This document shows positions 54,871 to 64,000 of a stretch of DNA of 64,000 nucleotides, in pieces. Below the pieces are notes generated by a model that worked only from the letters and a program-made list of their open reading frames with translations, searched no databases and was not told the origin of the DNA. The stretch lies in contig OY811973.1 in the NCBI GenBank assembly GCA_963681505.1, positions 13,266,268 to 13,330,267 of the forward strand, written 5' to 3'. Source of the DNA: Eunapius fragilis (Eukaryota; Porifera; Demospongiae; Spongillida; Spongillidae). Made by a program: the position numbers and the translations under genes. How positions within the stretch are numbered: the stretch's first letter is position 1; each line of letters begins with the position of its first letter.

Positions 54871-55119
54871 TTGTTTTTATAGTTGCCATAGCAGCACTGC
54901 TGGTCCCAGCACAGTTGATGGCCACCACTGAGACAGTGTAGACTGTGTTATTGGTCAGTCCAGTGAATGTGTATGTGTTAGCATTAGCAGGTAGGGAGAT
55001 AGGAGTGCTGCCATTGATACTGACATTGTAGCTGGTAGCCGTGGGAACAGATGTCCAGGTCACTGTTAGCTGGTCAATTGCGATGTTGGTCATTCCAACA
55101 TTGGGAGCAAGTGGAGGTG
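54871..55119 (-). CDS. Receptor copy 2, FN3 exon
   Basis: The exon spans one whole fibronectin type III domain between acceptor TTTGTGCTAG and donor ACAA|GTGAGT: PPLAPNVGMTNIAIDQLTVT, WTSVPTATSYNVSINGSTPI, NTYTFTGLTNNTVYTVSVVA, INCAGTSSAAMATIKT. Conserved Pro, Trp (LTVTW), Tyr (TSYNVS) and Tyr (VYTVSV) are present. Split codons at both ends match the Ig exon (ends G|) and the TM exon (A|GT). Uninterrupted, unlike copy 1. Confidence 0.88.
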
Positions 55120-56845
55120 CTAGCACAAAGCATTGTAGAGAGAAGAGATATCAATACAATGATCCACCATGTGTTGGTCATTTTGTTCAACCAAACACTA
55201 TGTCCAGTTAGAAACACCTAGTGCTTAATAGAAGGTATGCCTTGTAATCTCTTTTTTTTTTTTAATTGAATTACAGTACCAGGCAACAATCCAAGAGGAT
55301 GTGGATGGAATTTGTTTTCAGGCTGTGGATAAGTGGATAGAATGTTGCTCTATGTCTCAATGTAGTAATATACAGTGGGATGGGCTAACTTTTCATTCAA
55401 ATCATCTTTAGTACATTGGTAATTCAGCAAAAATTTATACCTGTGAAGAGCAAAAGTGAAGAACACAACATTCAAAGCATTTTATCTAAGCTATAAACCA
55501 TCAAGGCTTTTGAAGCTATATTTCTTCCATGGTGATTAGGGTGGCCAGACCCAAACCACAGCCATTTTGAATTCACAGTTATATTAAGTCTACTCTGGTG
55601 CTTTAGAGTTTAGTTGCAAAACTGATTGTGTTAGACAAACATAAAAACAGCACTACTTCAACTGAATGAGGCATTTGTCTGTAGAGTTTACTATCATTTC
55701 TTGATTTTTTTCAATTCACATTGATTGATTCCTATACACCTAACAGTGTGTGTGTGAGTGCAGTATATATTAATTCTAAATGATGTATATAATTGAGTGC
55801 ACTGCATGAATATTGATTGTGTCAAGTGTGTTATGCGGTGTTCACTCCGCTATGCTTACCAAGGACAAGTATGGTTGCATTTCCTATAGAATTGGTCACA
55901 AATGTTAATGTACCATAGCTGGAACATGAGACCACCAGATCATTCATTGCTGGTGTGACCACCACAGAGAGGGTGGAGGTAAGACAGTAGAGGTTATTTG
56001 TAAGAGGAGGTGTGTTGATTGCTGTGAAGGGTCCACATGTGCCACTTGAAGAAGCAGTGAGACAAGATCGATTGGGTGCTGGAGGAGCTTGTGCCAGTAT
56101 GACGGATGTACCCCCTGCACAACCTCCCACTGAAGGGACACTCCATACTGTGCTCCCAGCATAGCTGCTAATGCTACATGTGTAGTTGACAGCAGTGTTA
56201 GGACATATCTTCGTGGGACAGCTGGTCCCTCCTGTGAGCTGACATGGCAAGGTTTGGGAGGAAACTGGGAGGGTGTGGAGAGGAGGGAGAGTGTGGAAAT
56301 TAATAAATGTTGAACAGTTGAGTTTTGATGCTTTCTCTCTTTTTGTATGCCCTGTTATGTCCATTCTAGTAATCATGCCTTTACATTTGTTTTGAAAATA
56401 GTGCAATACTAAATTCTATTAATACCTGAAAGTTGCGTATTAGTCAAATATTATTTATTATTAGCAATCAGCATCAGCATCACATCTATAATATAACTGA
56501 GGCCCCTCTGCCTATTCCACTGACGACTGCTGGCAACAAGTACATATGCACAACTGATCAGATGTAGTTAAAACAAGGCCAGGAGGGCACCCTCTCCCCC
56601 TGATCAGTTTCTGGTCATCCCATAACTAACATGCAACTGAGTCTATTTGCAGAATCCCATGTGAGAAGTTCGCCACACTTCCATGGTACCAAAGTAGCAC
56701 CATCGCCATCAGGAGAGATTAAACGTGGTTCAAATCCCAGCTGCCTCAAACGCTCTTGTGAACGATTATGATATCATTCAAATTAAAATGCATGTTGCAT
56801 TGCCTATTTATACACTACGCTTACTTCTGTGAAAAAAAAAACCCT
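55018..56845. repeat. Left arm of a large inverted duplication
   Basis: Reverse-complement counterpart of 57563-59404, covering part of the FN3 exon, the intron, the Ig exon and more than 500 bp upstream. Markers include CACATCCTCTTGGATTGTTG, TCAGTTTCTGGTCATCCCAT, CGCCATCAGGAGAGATTA and the A run after CTTACTTCTGTG at about 56830. Confidence 0.88.
55860..56264 (-). CDS. Receptor copy 2, Ig-like exon
   Basis: Acceptor CACCCTCCCAG, donor CCTTG|GTAAGC. It reads FPPKPCQL-like VSSQTLPCQLTGGTSCPTKI, CPNTAVNYTCSISSYAGSTV WSVPSVGGCAGG, SCLTASSSGTCGPFTAINTP, LYCLTSTLSVVVTPAMNDLV VSCSSYG and GNATILVLG. Open throughout, with no disrupting change. The signal-peptide exon and any earlier domains are not identified upstream. 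It probably encodes an adhesion or recognition receptor ectodomain; the ligand is unknown. Confidence 0.78.
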
Positions 56846-57346
56846 CTTTGTCACTCAGTGGCACTAAAAGCTATATTGCCAGGTGTGACAACGGGATGGT
56901 TGAATTGTTCCCGCCATCGGGCGTAGTAAAAAGATTTTAAAGACGGTGTGCATGTCTTACACATTTTTGTCCAGAGAAGATGATCTAAATGTTTCGGCTC
57001 TGAATGTTGCATTCCGGGATCATGCATGCTTATAGTTTTATTAGTAAAAATGACGAATACAATTTCTGACGGTTAGGCACGTGCAGACATAACTTACCAT
57101 AGACTTTACTGTACAGTAGGAGGGAAAGGATGGAATAGAGGGATGTCATGGTTCAGTCACAACCAGTTAATTTGATTCCGTAGCTGTGTTGTTGTAATAT
57201 CTAGTCGTCCCCAGGCCCACATGGCGTAACCGTAAACAGCGCATGTTTTACTAGTTCCTTTCTTAAAACGCTTAATTAGGCTGGACAGTGTTTACTGGCA
57301 ACATTCTCAAAGTAATGATGCAGTGGTCCCCGCATGCTGTTAATAG

Positions 57347-57481
57347 TCTCGTTCCCAGGCCCAAGTACGTCACAGCTGCGGATGGAGTACATCACCGCTA
57401 CGCTTGTAGTTCACCGCTACGCTTGAACTACAAGCGTAGCGGTCATCCGCAGCTGTGGCGTACTTGGGCCCAGGAACGAGA
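57347..57481. repeat. Small inverted repeat in the spacer
   Basis: TCTCGTTCCCAGGCCCAAGT ... GCTGCGGATG at 57347-57400 and its complement at 57430-57481, with CACCGCTACGCTTGTAGTT duplicated around the centre. A likely fold-back MITE in the 700-bp spacer of the inverted duplication. Confidence 0.75.
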
Positions 57482-58132
57482 TTATGCTGTTAATGGAAAG
57501 GTATACGAGTCCTTTTCTTATAAACGATACTTGAAGAATGTTAAAGCCTGCCTTATAAGAGGGTTTTTTTTTCCACAGAAGTAAGCGTTGTGTATAATTA
57601 GGCAATGCAATATGCATTTTAAATGATATACTTTGAATGATATCATAATTATTCACAAGAGTGTTTGGGGCAGCTGGATTCTATCTTGACTTGAACCCCG
57701 TGTAATCTCTCCTGATGGCGATGGTGCTACTTTGGCACCATGGAAGTGTGGCGAACTTCTAATAGAATCAGTTGCATTTTTGTTATGGGATGACCAGAAA
57801 CTGATCAGGGGGAGAGGGTGCCCTCCTGGCCTTGTTTTAACTACATCTGATCAGTTGTGCATATGTCCTTGTTGCCAGCAGTGGTCAGTGGAATAGGCGG
57901 AGGGGCCTCAGTTATTGATGCTGATGCTGACTGCTAATAATAAATAATATTCAACTAATAAGCAACTTTCAGGTATTAGTAGAATTTAGTATTGCACTAT
58001 TTTCAAAACAAATGTAAAGGCATGATTACTAGAATGGACATAACAGGGCATACAAAAAGAGAGAAAGCATCAAAACTCAACTGTTCAACATTTATTAATT
58101 TCCACACTCTCCCTCCTCTCCACACCTCCCAG

Positions 58133-58536
58133 TTTCCTCCCAAACCTTGCCATGTCAGCTCACAGGAGGGACCAGCTGTCCCACGAAGATATGTCCTAAC
58201 ACTGCTTTCACCTACACATGTAGCATTAGCAGCTTGGCTGGGGACACATTGTGGGGTGTGCCTTCAGTGGGAGGCTGTGAAGGAATGCATCCATCATACT
58301 GGCACAAGCTCCTCCAGCACATAGTCAATCCTGTCTCACTACTTCTTCAAGTGGCACATGTGGACCCTTCACAGCAATCAACACATCTCCTCTTACAGGC
58401 AACAATAACTGTCTTACCTCCACCCTCTCTGTGGTGGTCACACCAGCAATGGATGGTCTGATGGTCTCATGTTCCAGCTATGGTACATTAACATTTGTGA
58501 CCAATTCTATAGGAAATGCAACCATACTTGTCCTTG
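58133..58536 (+). pseudogene. Receptor copy 3, Ig-like exon (frameshifted)
   Basis: Same acceptor (CACACCTCCCAG) and donor (CCTTG|GTAAGC) as copy 2. It reads PCQLTGGTSCPTKICPNTAF TYTCSISSLAGDTLWGVPSV GGC. After that TGTGAAGGAATGCATCC has one base fewer than copy 2's TGTGCAGGGGGTACATCC, which throws the rest out of frame (KHPSYWHKLLQH). The downstream sequence is still recognisable in another frame. Together with the truncated FN3 exon it is a pseudogene. Confidence 0.8.
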
Positions 58537-59302
58537 GTAAGCATAGCGGAGTGAACACTGCATAACACACTTGAAACAATCAATATTCATGCAGTGCACT
58601 CACATCATTTAAAATTAATATATACTGCACTCACACACACACACACTGTTCAGGTGTAGGAATCAATCAGTGTGACTTGAAAAAAATCAAGAAATGATAG
58701 TAAACTCTACTGACAAATGCCTCATTCAGTTGAAGTAGTGCTGTTTTTATATTTGTCTAACACAATCAGTTTTGCAACTAAACTCTAAAGCACCAGAGTA
58801 GACTTAATATAACTGTGGACTCAAAATCGCTGTGGTGGTTTGGGTCTGGCCACCCTAATCACCATGGAAGAAATATAGCTTCAAAAGCCTTGATGGTTTA
58901 TAGCTTAGATAAAATGCTTTTAATGTTGTGTTCTTCACTCTTGCTCTTCACAGGTATAAATTTTTGCTGAATTACCAATGTACTAGGATGATTTGAATGA
59001 AAAGTTAGCCCATCCCACTGTATATTACTACATTGAGACATAGAGCAACATTCTATCCACTTATCCACAGCCTGCAAACAAATTCTATCCACATCCTCTT
59101 GGATTGTTGTCTGGTACTGTAATTCAATTTTTTTTAAAGAGATGACAAGGCATATACAATTTACACTTGGAATGTACTATTTTATTTGCTACCTTCCATT
59201 AAGCACTGTTTCTAACTGGACACAGTGTTTGGTTGAACAAAATGTCCAACACTGGTGGATTATTGTATTGATATCTCTTCTCTCTGCAATGCTTTGTGCT
59301 AG

Positions 59303-59404
59303 CACCTCCACTTGCTCCTAATGTTGGAATGACCAACATCGCAATTGACCAGCTAACAGTGACCTGGACATCTGTTCCCATGGCTACCAGCTACAATGTC
59401 AGTA
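59303..59404 (+). pseudogene. Receptor copy 3, FN3 exon (truncated)
   Basis: Starts after GCTTTGTGCTAG and reads PPLAPNVGMTNIAIDQLTVT WTSVPMATSYNVSM, then breaks off into a TG repeat. The second half of the domain and the membrane exon are absent. Confidence 0.85.
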
Positions 59405-60727
59405 TGTTTGAGTGTGTGTGTGTTTGTGCATGCATGCCTGTGTGCATAAGTGTGCATTCTTGTAGTGCAGGCTCACATCTAGTACGTGTGCTCATAGCAA
59501 CAAGAGACAACAGGGAAATTATACAAAGCAGAGGCCAGTTCTGTGTATGTGTGTGTGTGCATGTGTGTGTGTTGTGATGGATGACTGCCAAAGCCATTTT
59601 TATGTGTACATATGCACATGTTTGTGATTGAAGCATGACTCCTGTGTGTATGCATGAATGTGCGTGCATGTGCATGTGGGTTTGTGTGCATGTGTGTGTG
59701 TGTGTGTGCATGTGCATGCATTATGTTTAAAAGTGCAAAAGGCAACAAGAAGACCTGTTGGTAATTGCCAGAGCAAGGAAACACAAATTTACACAAACAA
59801 TAAACATGTGAACGCAGTTGAAAGTGTATGCTAGTGCTTGTGTGTGGTGTGTATGTGTGTGCATGCATAAACGCTCACATTGATACACAAGACAATTTAG
59901 AAAAAGGTACGGCTCCAATAGAAATACAAAAGAGAAGCATGTGATGAATAGGATGACAGCTAAAAACAGTTTAATGTTTGTGGGTCGACAATTAGGAAAT
60001 AAAATAAATTGAAATAGCAAAGCATTGATGTTGATGCATGAATGACTGACTGCCCATGGTGTGTGTGTGTGTACATGTGTGTGTGTACATGTGTGTGTGT
60101 GTGAGTGTGCATGTGTGTGTATAAGTGCACATTGCACACTAAATTCCCAGCTAAATATAAATTCTAGCCTGGAGTATCTTCTGGGAAAACCTCACTTTCA
60201 TTCTACCCTGAGCCTAAATGTCTGGGAAAGCCTTGCCTCCATTTAACTCATTCCCTCACTTTCAATCATACCCACACTGTCCCCAAAATATTGACACCTG
60301 GTATGGTTGCAGGTCACACATGTATATATAAAGGATGGTAGGGGTGGGCTGCAATCACTCCAGCTAAATGCCAGCTGCGTTGCTTACCATGGCTGTACTT
60401 ATAAATGTATTTGCTACAGGTGTCATTGTTTATACATCAATGGCAGGTAGCACCCTTTTGGCTTCTACCCTGGTCTAACCACCTTACCCTGACCAGCATC
60501 AAGGTGTGGGCTGACCAAATGGTAACCTTGGTTCCAGTCACACTCAGGGTAGGGGGACAGCCCACCCACTGTCGCCTGACCCCTTTTGGGCAAACAATCA
60601 ACTATGCCAAGCACACCACCAATTGGAAACTAAGCATGAGGGAGCATTCTGACAGAATTAAATGACACCAATTGCTCTGATCTGAGGTTGTGTATGAATG
60701 TGAGGCCAGGGTGTGCATGTGTGTGTG

Positions 60728-60804
<77 letters not shown>

Positions 60805-60808
60805 CGTA
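59405..60808. repeat. TG/CA-rich low-complexity region
   Basis: Short TG tracts interspersed with TGCATG are spread over 59410-60130, and a pure (TG)n tract lies at 60714-60803. Frames through it are His/Thr or Cys/Val artefacts. No exon seen in between. Confidence 0.85.
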
Positions 60809-62932
60809 TGGATTTTATTTTGTATGGATATTATTTTGTAGAACCAAATATAATTGGTTCACCAATGAAGATAAATAAACAAGAAAGAGGTTTTAATAGG
60901 CCAATGAGAGTACTACATGTTGGTAAATACATGTAGCTACAAGGGGGTGCATGTTTGATATACGTATATCTGTGCGTGTGCAGAAGTCAAAAAGGAAGGG
61001 TGCGTTTCAGATTAAGCTAGCCCTAGACACCGTGCACTTTCATGCTCTGCTTTGTTGTGCACGCATAAATGAAGCAGTTTGACCGAGCCAACATGCTCGA
61101 TTTCTACGTGCATGCGCTACAGAGTACGTACCGTGTTGCACAGGCTGATGGCAGAGGAATCCACGTATTACGAATCTTTAGCTTCTGCTCACTATGTTGA
61201 AGAAGCCAAGAAGGGAAACAGAACCAGACGTTTGCAAGAAGCGAAAACGCCGCGTACTTGTTGTATATTGTATAGATGGGCGGAGACATAGTTATTGAAC
61301 AGGAAGTAATTGCATATTCATGTCCTCAATAGATAAATGGCGCGAAACGACCGGGAAATATGCAATTACTTTGCACAGTTGTATCCCCGTAACGGATAAA
61401 GAAAAAATTAACGAACAGAAACAATCAATAGGTACAGGATCCCTCTATGTACAAACCAAACTAGGAGTGAATTGAATTTTCCTGCTGAAAGATATGGCGG
61501 GTTTGAACCCCAAGGGGTATCGGACGTTGTAACACTGGCACGAAGCTAATGCAAGAGCCCATAATCGATTTTACCAGAGAGAAATGATGTAGTATGAAGT
61601 GTTGAAAATAGGAAGTCAATAGCATTTACGGTTCGGGAGATGTAGCGATTTCAAAGTGAATCATTTTTATAACTTTATATTTATATAGCGATACGACATT
61701 TTCTCAGACCCTGTCCCATATATCACTTCCATCTCATATGTATATGTATGAGATGGAAGTGGTTGTGGTGATGGAAACAGTACCAAAAATATAGTGAAGG
61801 TAGTTATATTAATAATGTCATTACCTTTCGTGTTACTAGCAAGTTCTTTAAAATTGTAGTACTAATTTAAAGCAAAATTCTTGGCATCTTGACTAAATCC
61901 TGGCCAAGATTTTTCCACTGGGCAGATTAAACGGGTGCACAGCGTAATATGTGGGAGAGGATAAAGTTTGCAGGGTACTGCGCTGGACTAAGGATTGTAA
62001 ATTTCGGGTGATGAAAAATGAAGCAAAAGATTTCACATTTTGTGCTGCATGAAAAGGGAGTAAATAAGCGCATTTACTGAATGTGCTCTTTCATGCAGCA
62101 CATTCCGGCAGTGAATCATTGACACTTGGCCTACGAGCTAAGACTAGGTAAAACCTCCATTTACTCTACACATTGCTAATATACATGACTACAACATACT
62201 CAAAGCAAAAGTACCTGCACTGATTAGCATTTTGATGGTGCCTTCTCCAACTAGCTACTATATTCCTAGTTCAATTATCAATTCAAATATCTACAGCACG
62301 ACCGGCATACATTTGTAACGGAGAATATTCTTAAAATAATATATTTATGGGATCGTGGAAGCGAAAAAAGGACCTATCGCATGTTTATTGAAATTATTTC
62401 ATACAGAAAATTAGTCTGTCCATCATGGAATTACAGTGGTCTGAATTTTTAATTACGCGTACATTTTAATTGCAAGTGTCCGTTTTGATGTCCCTTTTTA
62501 TAATACGCGCTAGGTTCCTTGACCCATGCATATATTAAAATCAAAATTGAACACAATTGTATTGATTTGCTGCTTGCGGCAAGTGCTATATGTAAACTCT
62601 AGCGGTTGGAAGGGAAGGGGGGCCGAAACAAATATTCCGGCCCCACTTACCAGCCATGAAATAACCACCACACCACTGGCTGCTAACTTTGCGAGTTATA
62701 AAATATCGGCTCTGTCACGATGCATGGAGTAGAACAAGGTGTACTATTTTTGATCCTCTTTCAGAGTGGGTTTCGAGTTTATAATGCCAGATATAGGCAC
62801 TATGAGAGACATCTGAAAACTGTGAGCCGGGCATAAGCAAAGTGTGTTAACTTGGAAAAATAAAGCTCCTCTATATGGCCTGTTTGCAAAATCTAAAATC
62901 TGATCATGAACGTTGTACATGTACCATGAAAA
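60809..62932. other. Interval with no supported gene, two hairpins
   Basis: CACTTCCATCTCATATGTAT is followed by its complement (61725-61762, near-perfect palindrome). TGTGCTGCATGAAA (62040-62053) and TTTCATGCAGCACA (62089-62102) form a stem with a 35-base loop. No coding evidence. Confidence 0.45.
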
Positions 62933-62949
62933 TAATAAAATAATAATAA

Positions 62950-63645
62950 TGGCTTGGCCTGGACGTTTCCTATGGTGCTTGCTTCCCACTGTGCCCTGAG
63001 ATTGCTCAAGACCCACTTGGCCACCTGCAAAAGGGGTGGTGCATGATGTGGTTTCTCGCCACAACAAACTACGTGCATTATGTCCTTGCAGAGTCCTGTT
63101 GGCGAGCTCATTTGGGCGTCTAGGTGGATATGGGTAGCAATGTCACCCCCAATCACAACCACACTCGTCCAGCTGACCTGTTGGTTCCAAACTGGGTCTT
63201 GGGCAAGCCAGCAGTGTTAAACCTGTCCATCACATCCCCGCTTAATCCCTCAATTATTTTGGAAGCGAGTGTGACAACAGGACCAGCTGCTCAGACCAAC
63301 GAGCAAAGAAAGCACTGTTCAAATGATGCCAAATGTGATAAACTAACTGTCTTGGGTCTGTGTACCTTGGTGGTGAATCTTATGGAGCTTGGGGAAAGGA
63401 GGCATTGGAGTCTATATCTCCAAGCCAGCTTCATATTTAGCCACTTAAATTGCTCTTTAGCTTCAAAGGCAAAGTCAGTGGTTCTTACGGTAAATTATGG
63501 CTTGTGCGAGCTAATGTAATTGCCATCATTTCTCGTACATGTAGTATATATCCTTGTGATGTAATGTAGGTATAAGTATCATTTTGTATACTTTGTGTAC
63601 TCCTTGTAACGTTATTATTAAAATGGAATAATAATAATTAGGAGT
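62950..63645 (+). mobile_element. RLE-LINE copy (5'-truncated, degenerate)
   Basis: Starts after AATAATAAAATAATAATAAT (62931-62950). Remnants: a decayed zinc knuckle (about 62980-63040), DMGSNVTPNHNHTRPADLLV, PNWVLGKPAVLNLSITSPLN and QRKHCSNDAKCDKL, then frameshifted GLCTLVVNLMELG. Its tail carries GTTATTATTAAAATGGAATA ATAATAATTAGG (63610-63641). Confidence 0.8.
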
Positions 63646-63804
63646 ACAAGAATACAAAAAATAAATATTTAGGAGGAGAATCAACATTCATGTTGTAGGT
63701 ATGTATGTATGTAAAAACAAATAAAATTAAATAAGTTTTTTTTTAAATAGTTGTGCCCTTGGCCATGTAATTAGTAATTGTTTTATATACGTACATGCAC
63801 ATTA

Positions 63805-63990
63805 GCATATAAGCTGCAGACCACTTGCTTCAGACAAATTTTTGAGTGGTGATGCAACAGTAAGGTCAAGTGCATTTGGCTTGTGTCTTAGCTGAGCTGG
63901 TGGCAGATGGAGAAAGGCTGGCAATGATTTAAATTTAAGTGCCTTGGTTAGATACACTCAAAGAGGCTATGTACACAGCTGAGAATGATG
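63805..63990 (-). pseudogene. RLE-LINE fragment (minus strand, runs to the window edge)
   Basis: On minus, 63985-63945 reads SFSAVYIASLSVS, like the family's HSSAAYISSLSASG. After a deletion, 63880-63810 reads KPNALDLTVASPLKNLSEAS, like GKPAALDLTVTSPLN. Two conserved blocks in the right order, with the intervening zinc region missing. Confidence 0.55.
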
Positions 63991-64000
63991 GGATAACGAA

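Larger units (their letters stand above)
57563..59404. repeat. Right arm of the large inverted duplication
   Basis: Matches the left arm until CAATGTCAGTAT at 59404, where the paralogue continues CAATGGCAGC but this copy switches to TG-rich sequence. Internal differences are small indels and substitutions. Confidence 0.88.

Noticed and set aside
61079-61291. 70-codon plus-strand frame at 61.1 kb
   Set aside because: No recognisable domain, and competing frames on the other strand are of equal length.

Overview
The window looks like a piece of a metazoan nuclear genome, most plausibly a demosponge. It is AT-rich and intron-bearing, with GT-AG exons of about 30-560 nt. It carries an Ig-like + FN3 + transmembrane receptor gene family of the kind expanded in sponges, many fold-back elements, and telomere-type TTAGGG motifs. 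There are no operons, Shine-Dalgarno sites, rRNA or tRNA that I can see. The species assignment is inference. Only a small part is host coding sequence; most is transposons, their wreckage and satellite DNA.

1-21.8 kb: a Gypsy RNase H remnant and three small inverted-repeat elements precede a host-type gene rich in KADPEKKKAS repeats. Its first exon is split by a 16.4-kb element (2628-19048) with 88-bp terminal inverted repeats, TGT...ACA termini and a 4-bp CTAC duplication. That element carries a broken Ginger/KRBA2-type integrase gene on the minus strand: H2C2 zinc site, DDE core, Ser/Pro repeats, Cys-rich domain, Ulp1 protease and C-terminal PHD finger. About 12 kb of later material separates Ulp1 from PHD: two oppositely oriented arrays of one satellite family, a (ATC)n block and CA/TG tracts. 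A Harbinger-like composite sits in the host gene's first intron; exon 2 follows at 20878-21261.

21.8-26 kb: a 5'-truncated LINE with RT and a restriction-enzyme-like endonuclease (RLE), a fold-back MITE, a pogo-type MITE and an 82-bp perfect palindrome.

26.9-34.3 kb: receptor copy 1 (Ig exon, FN3 exon, short linker exon). Its first shown intron holds about 132 copies of a 17-bp TTAGGG-containing satellite plus an interstitial telomere tract. Its FN3 exon is interrupted by a 1.86-kb element with 25-bp inverted ends.

35-44.8 kb: a segmental duplication (35.06-39.03 kb versus 43.20-44.04 kb). The second copy shows the empty TTAA site of an element in the first. Between them lies a 2.5-kb 28-bp minisatellite; a second 17-bp TTAGGG array follows.

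44.9-52.6 kb: a cluster of truncated copies of the RLE LINE, head-to-tail, five on plus then two on minus, each starting at the AAT-rich tail of its neighbour. More copies lie at 42.7 and 62.9-64 kb.

53.9-59.4 kb: receptor copy 2 (minus strand, apparently intact Ig, FN3, TM and tyrosine-containing tail) and receptor copy 3 (plus strand, truncated and frameshifted), as arms of a large inverted duplication. The remainder (59.4-62.9 kb) is TG-rich or featureless.
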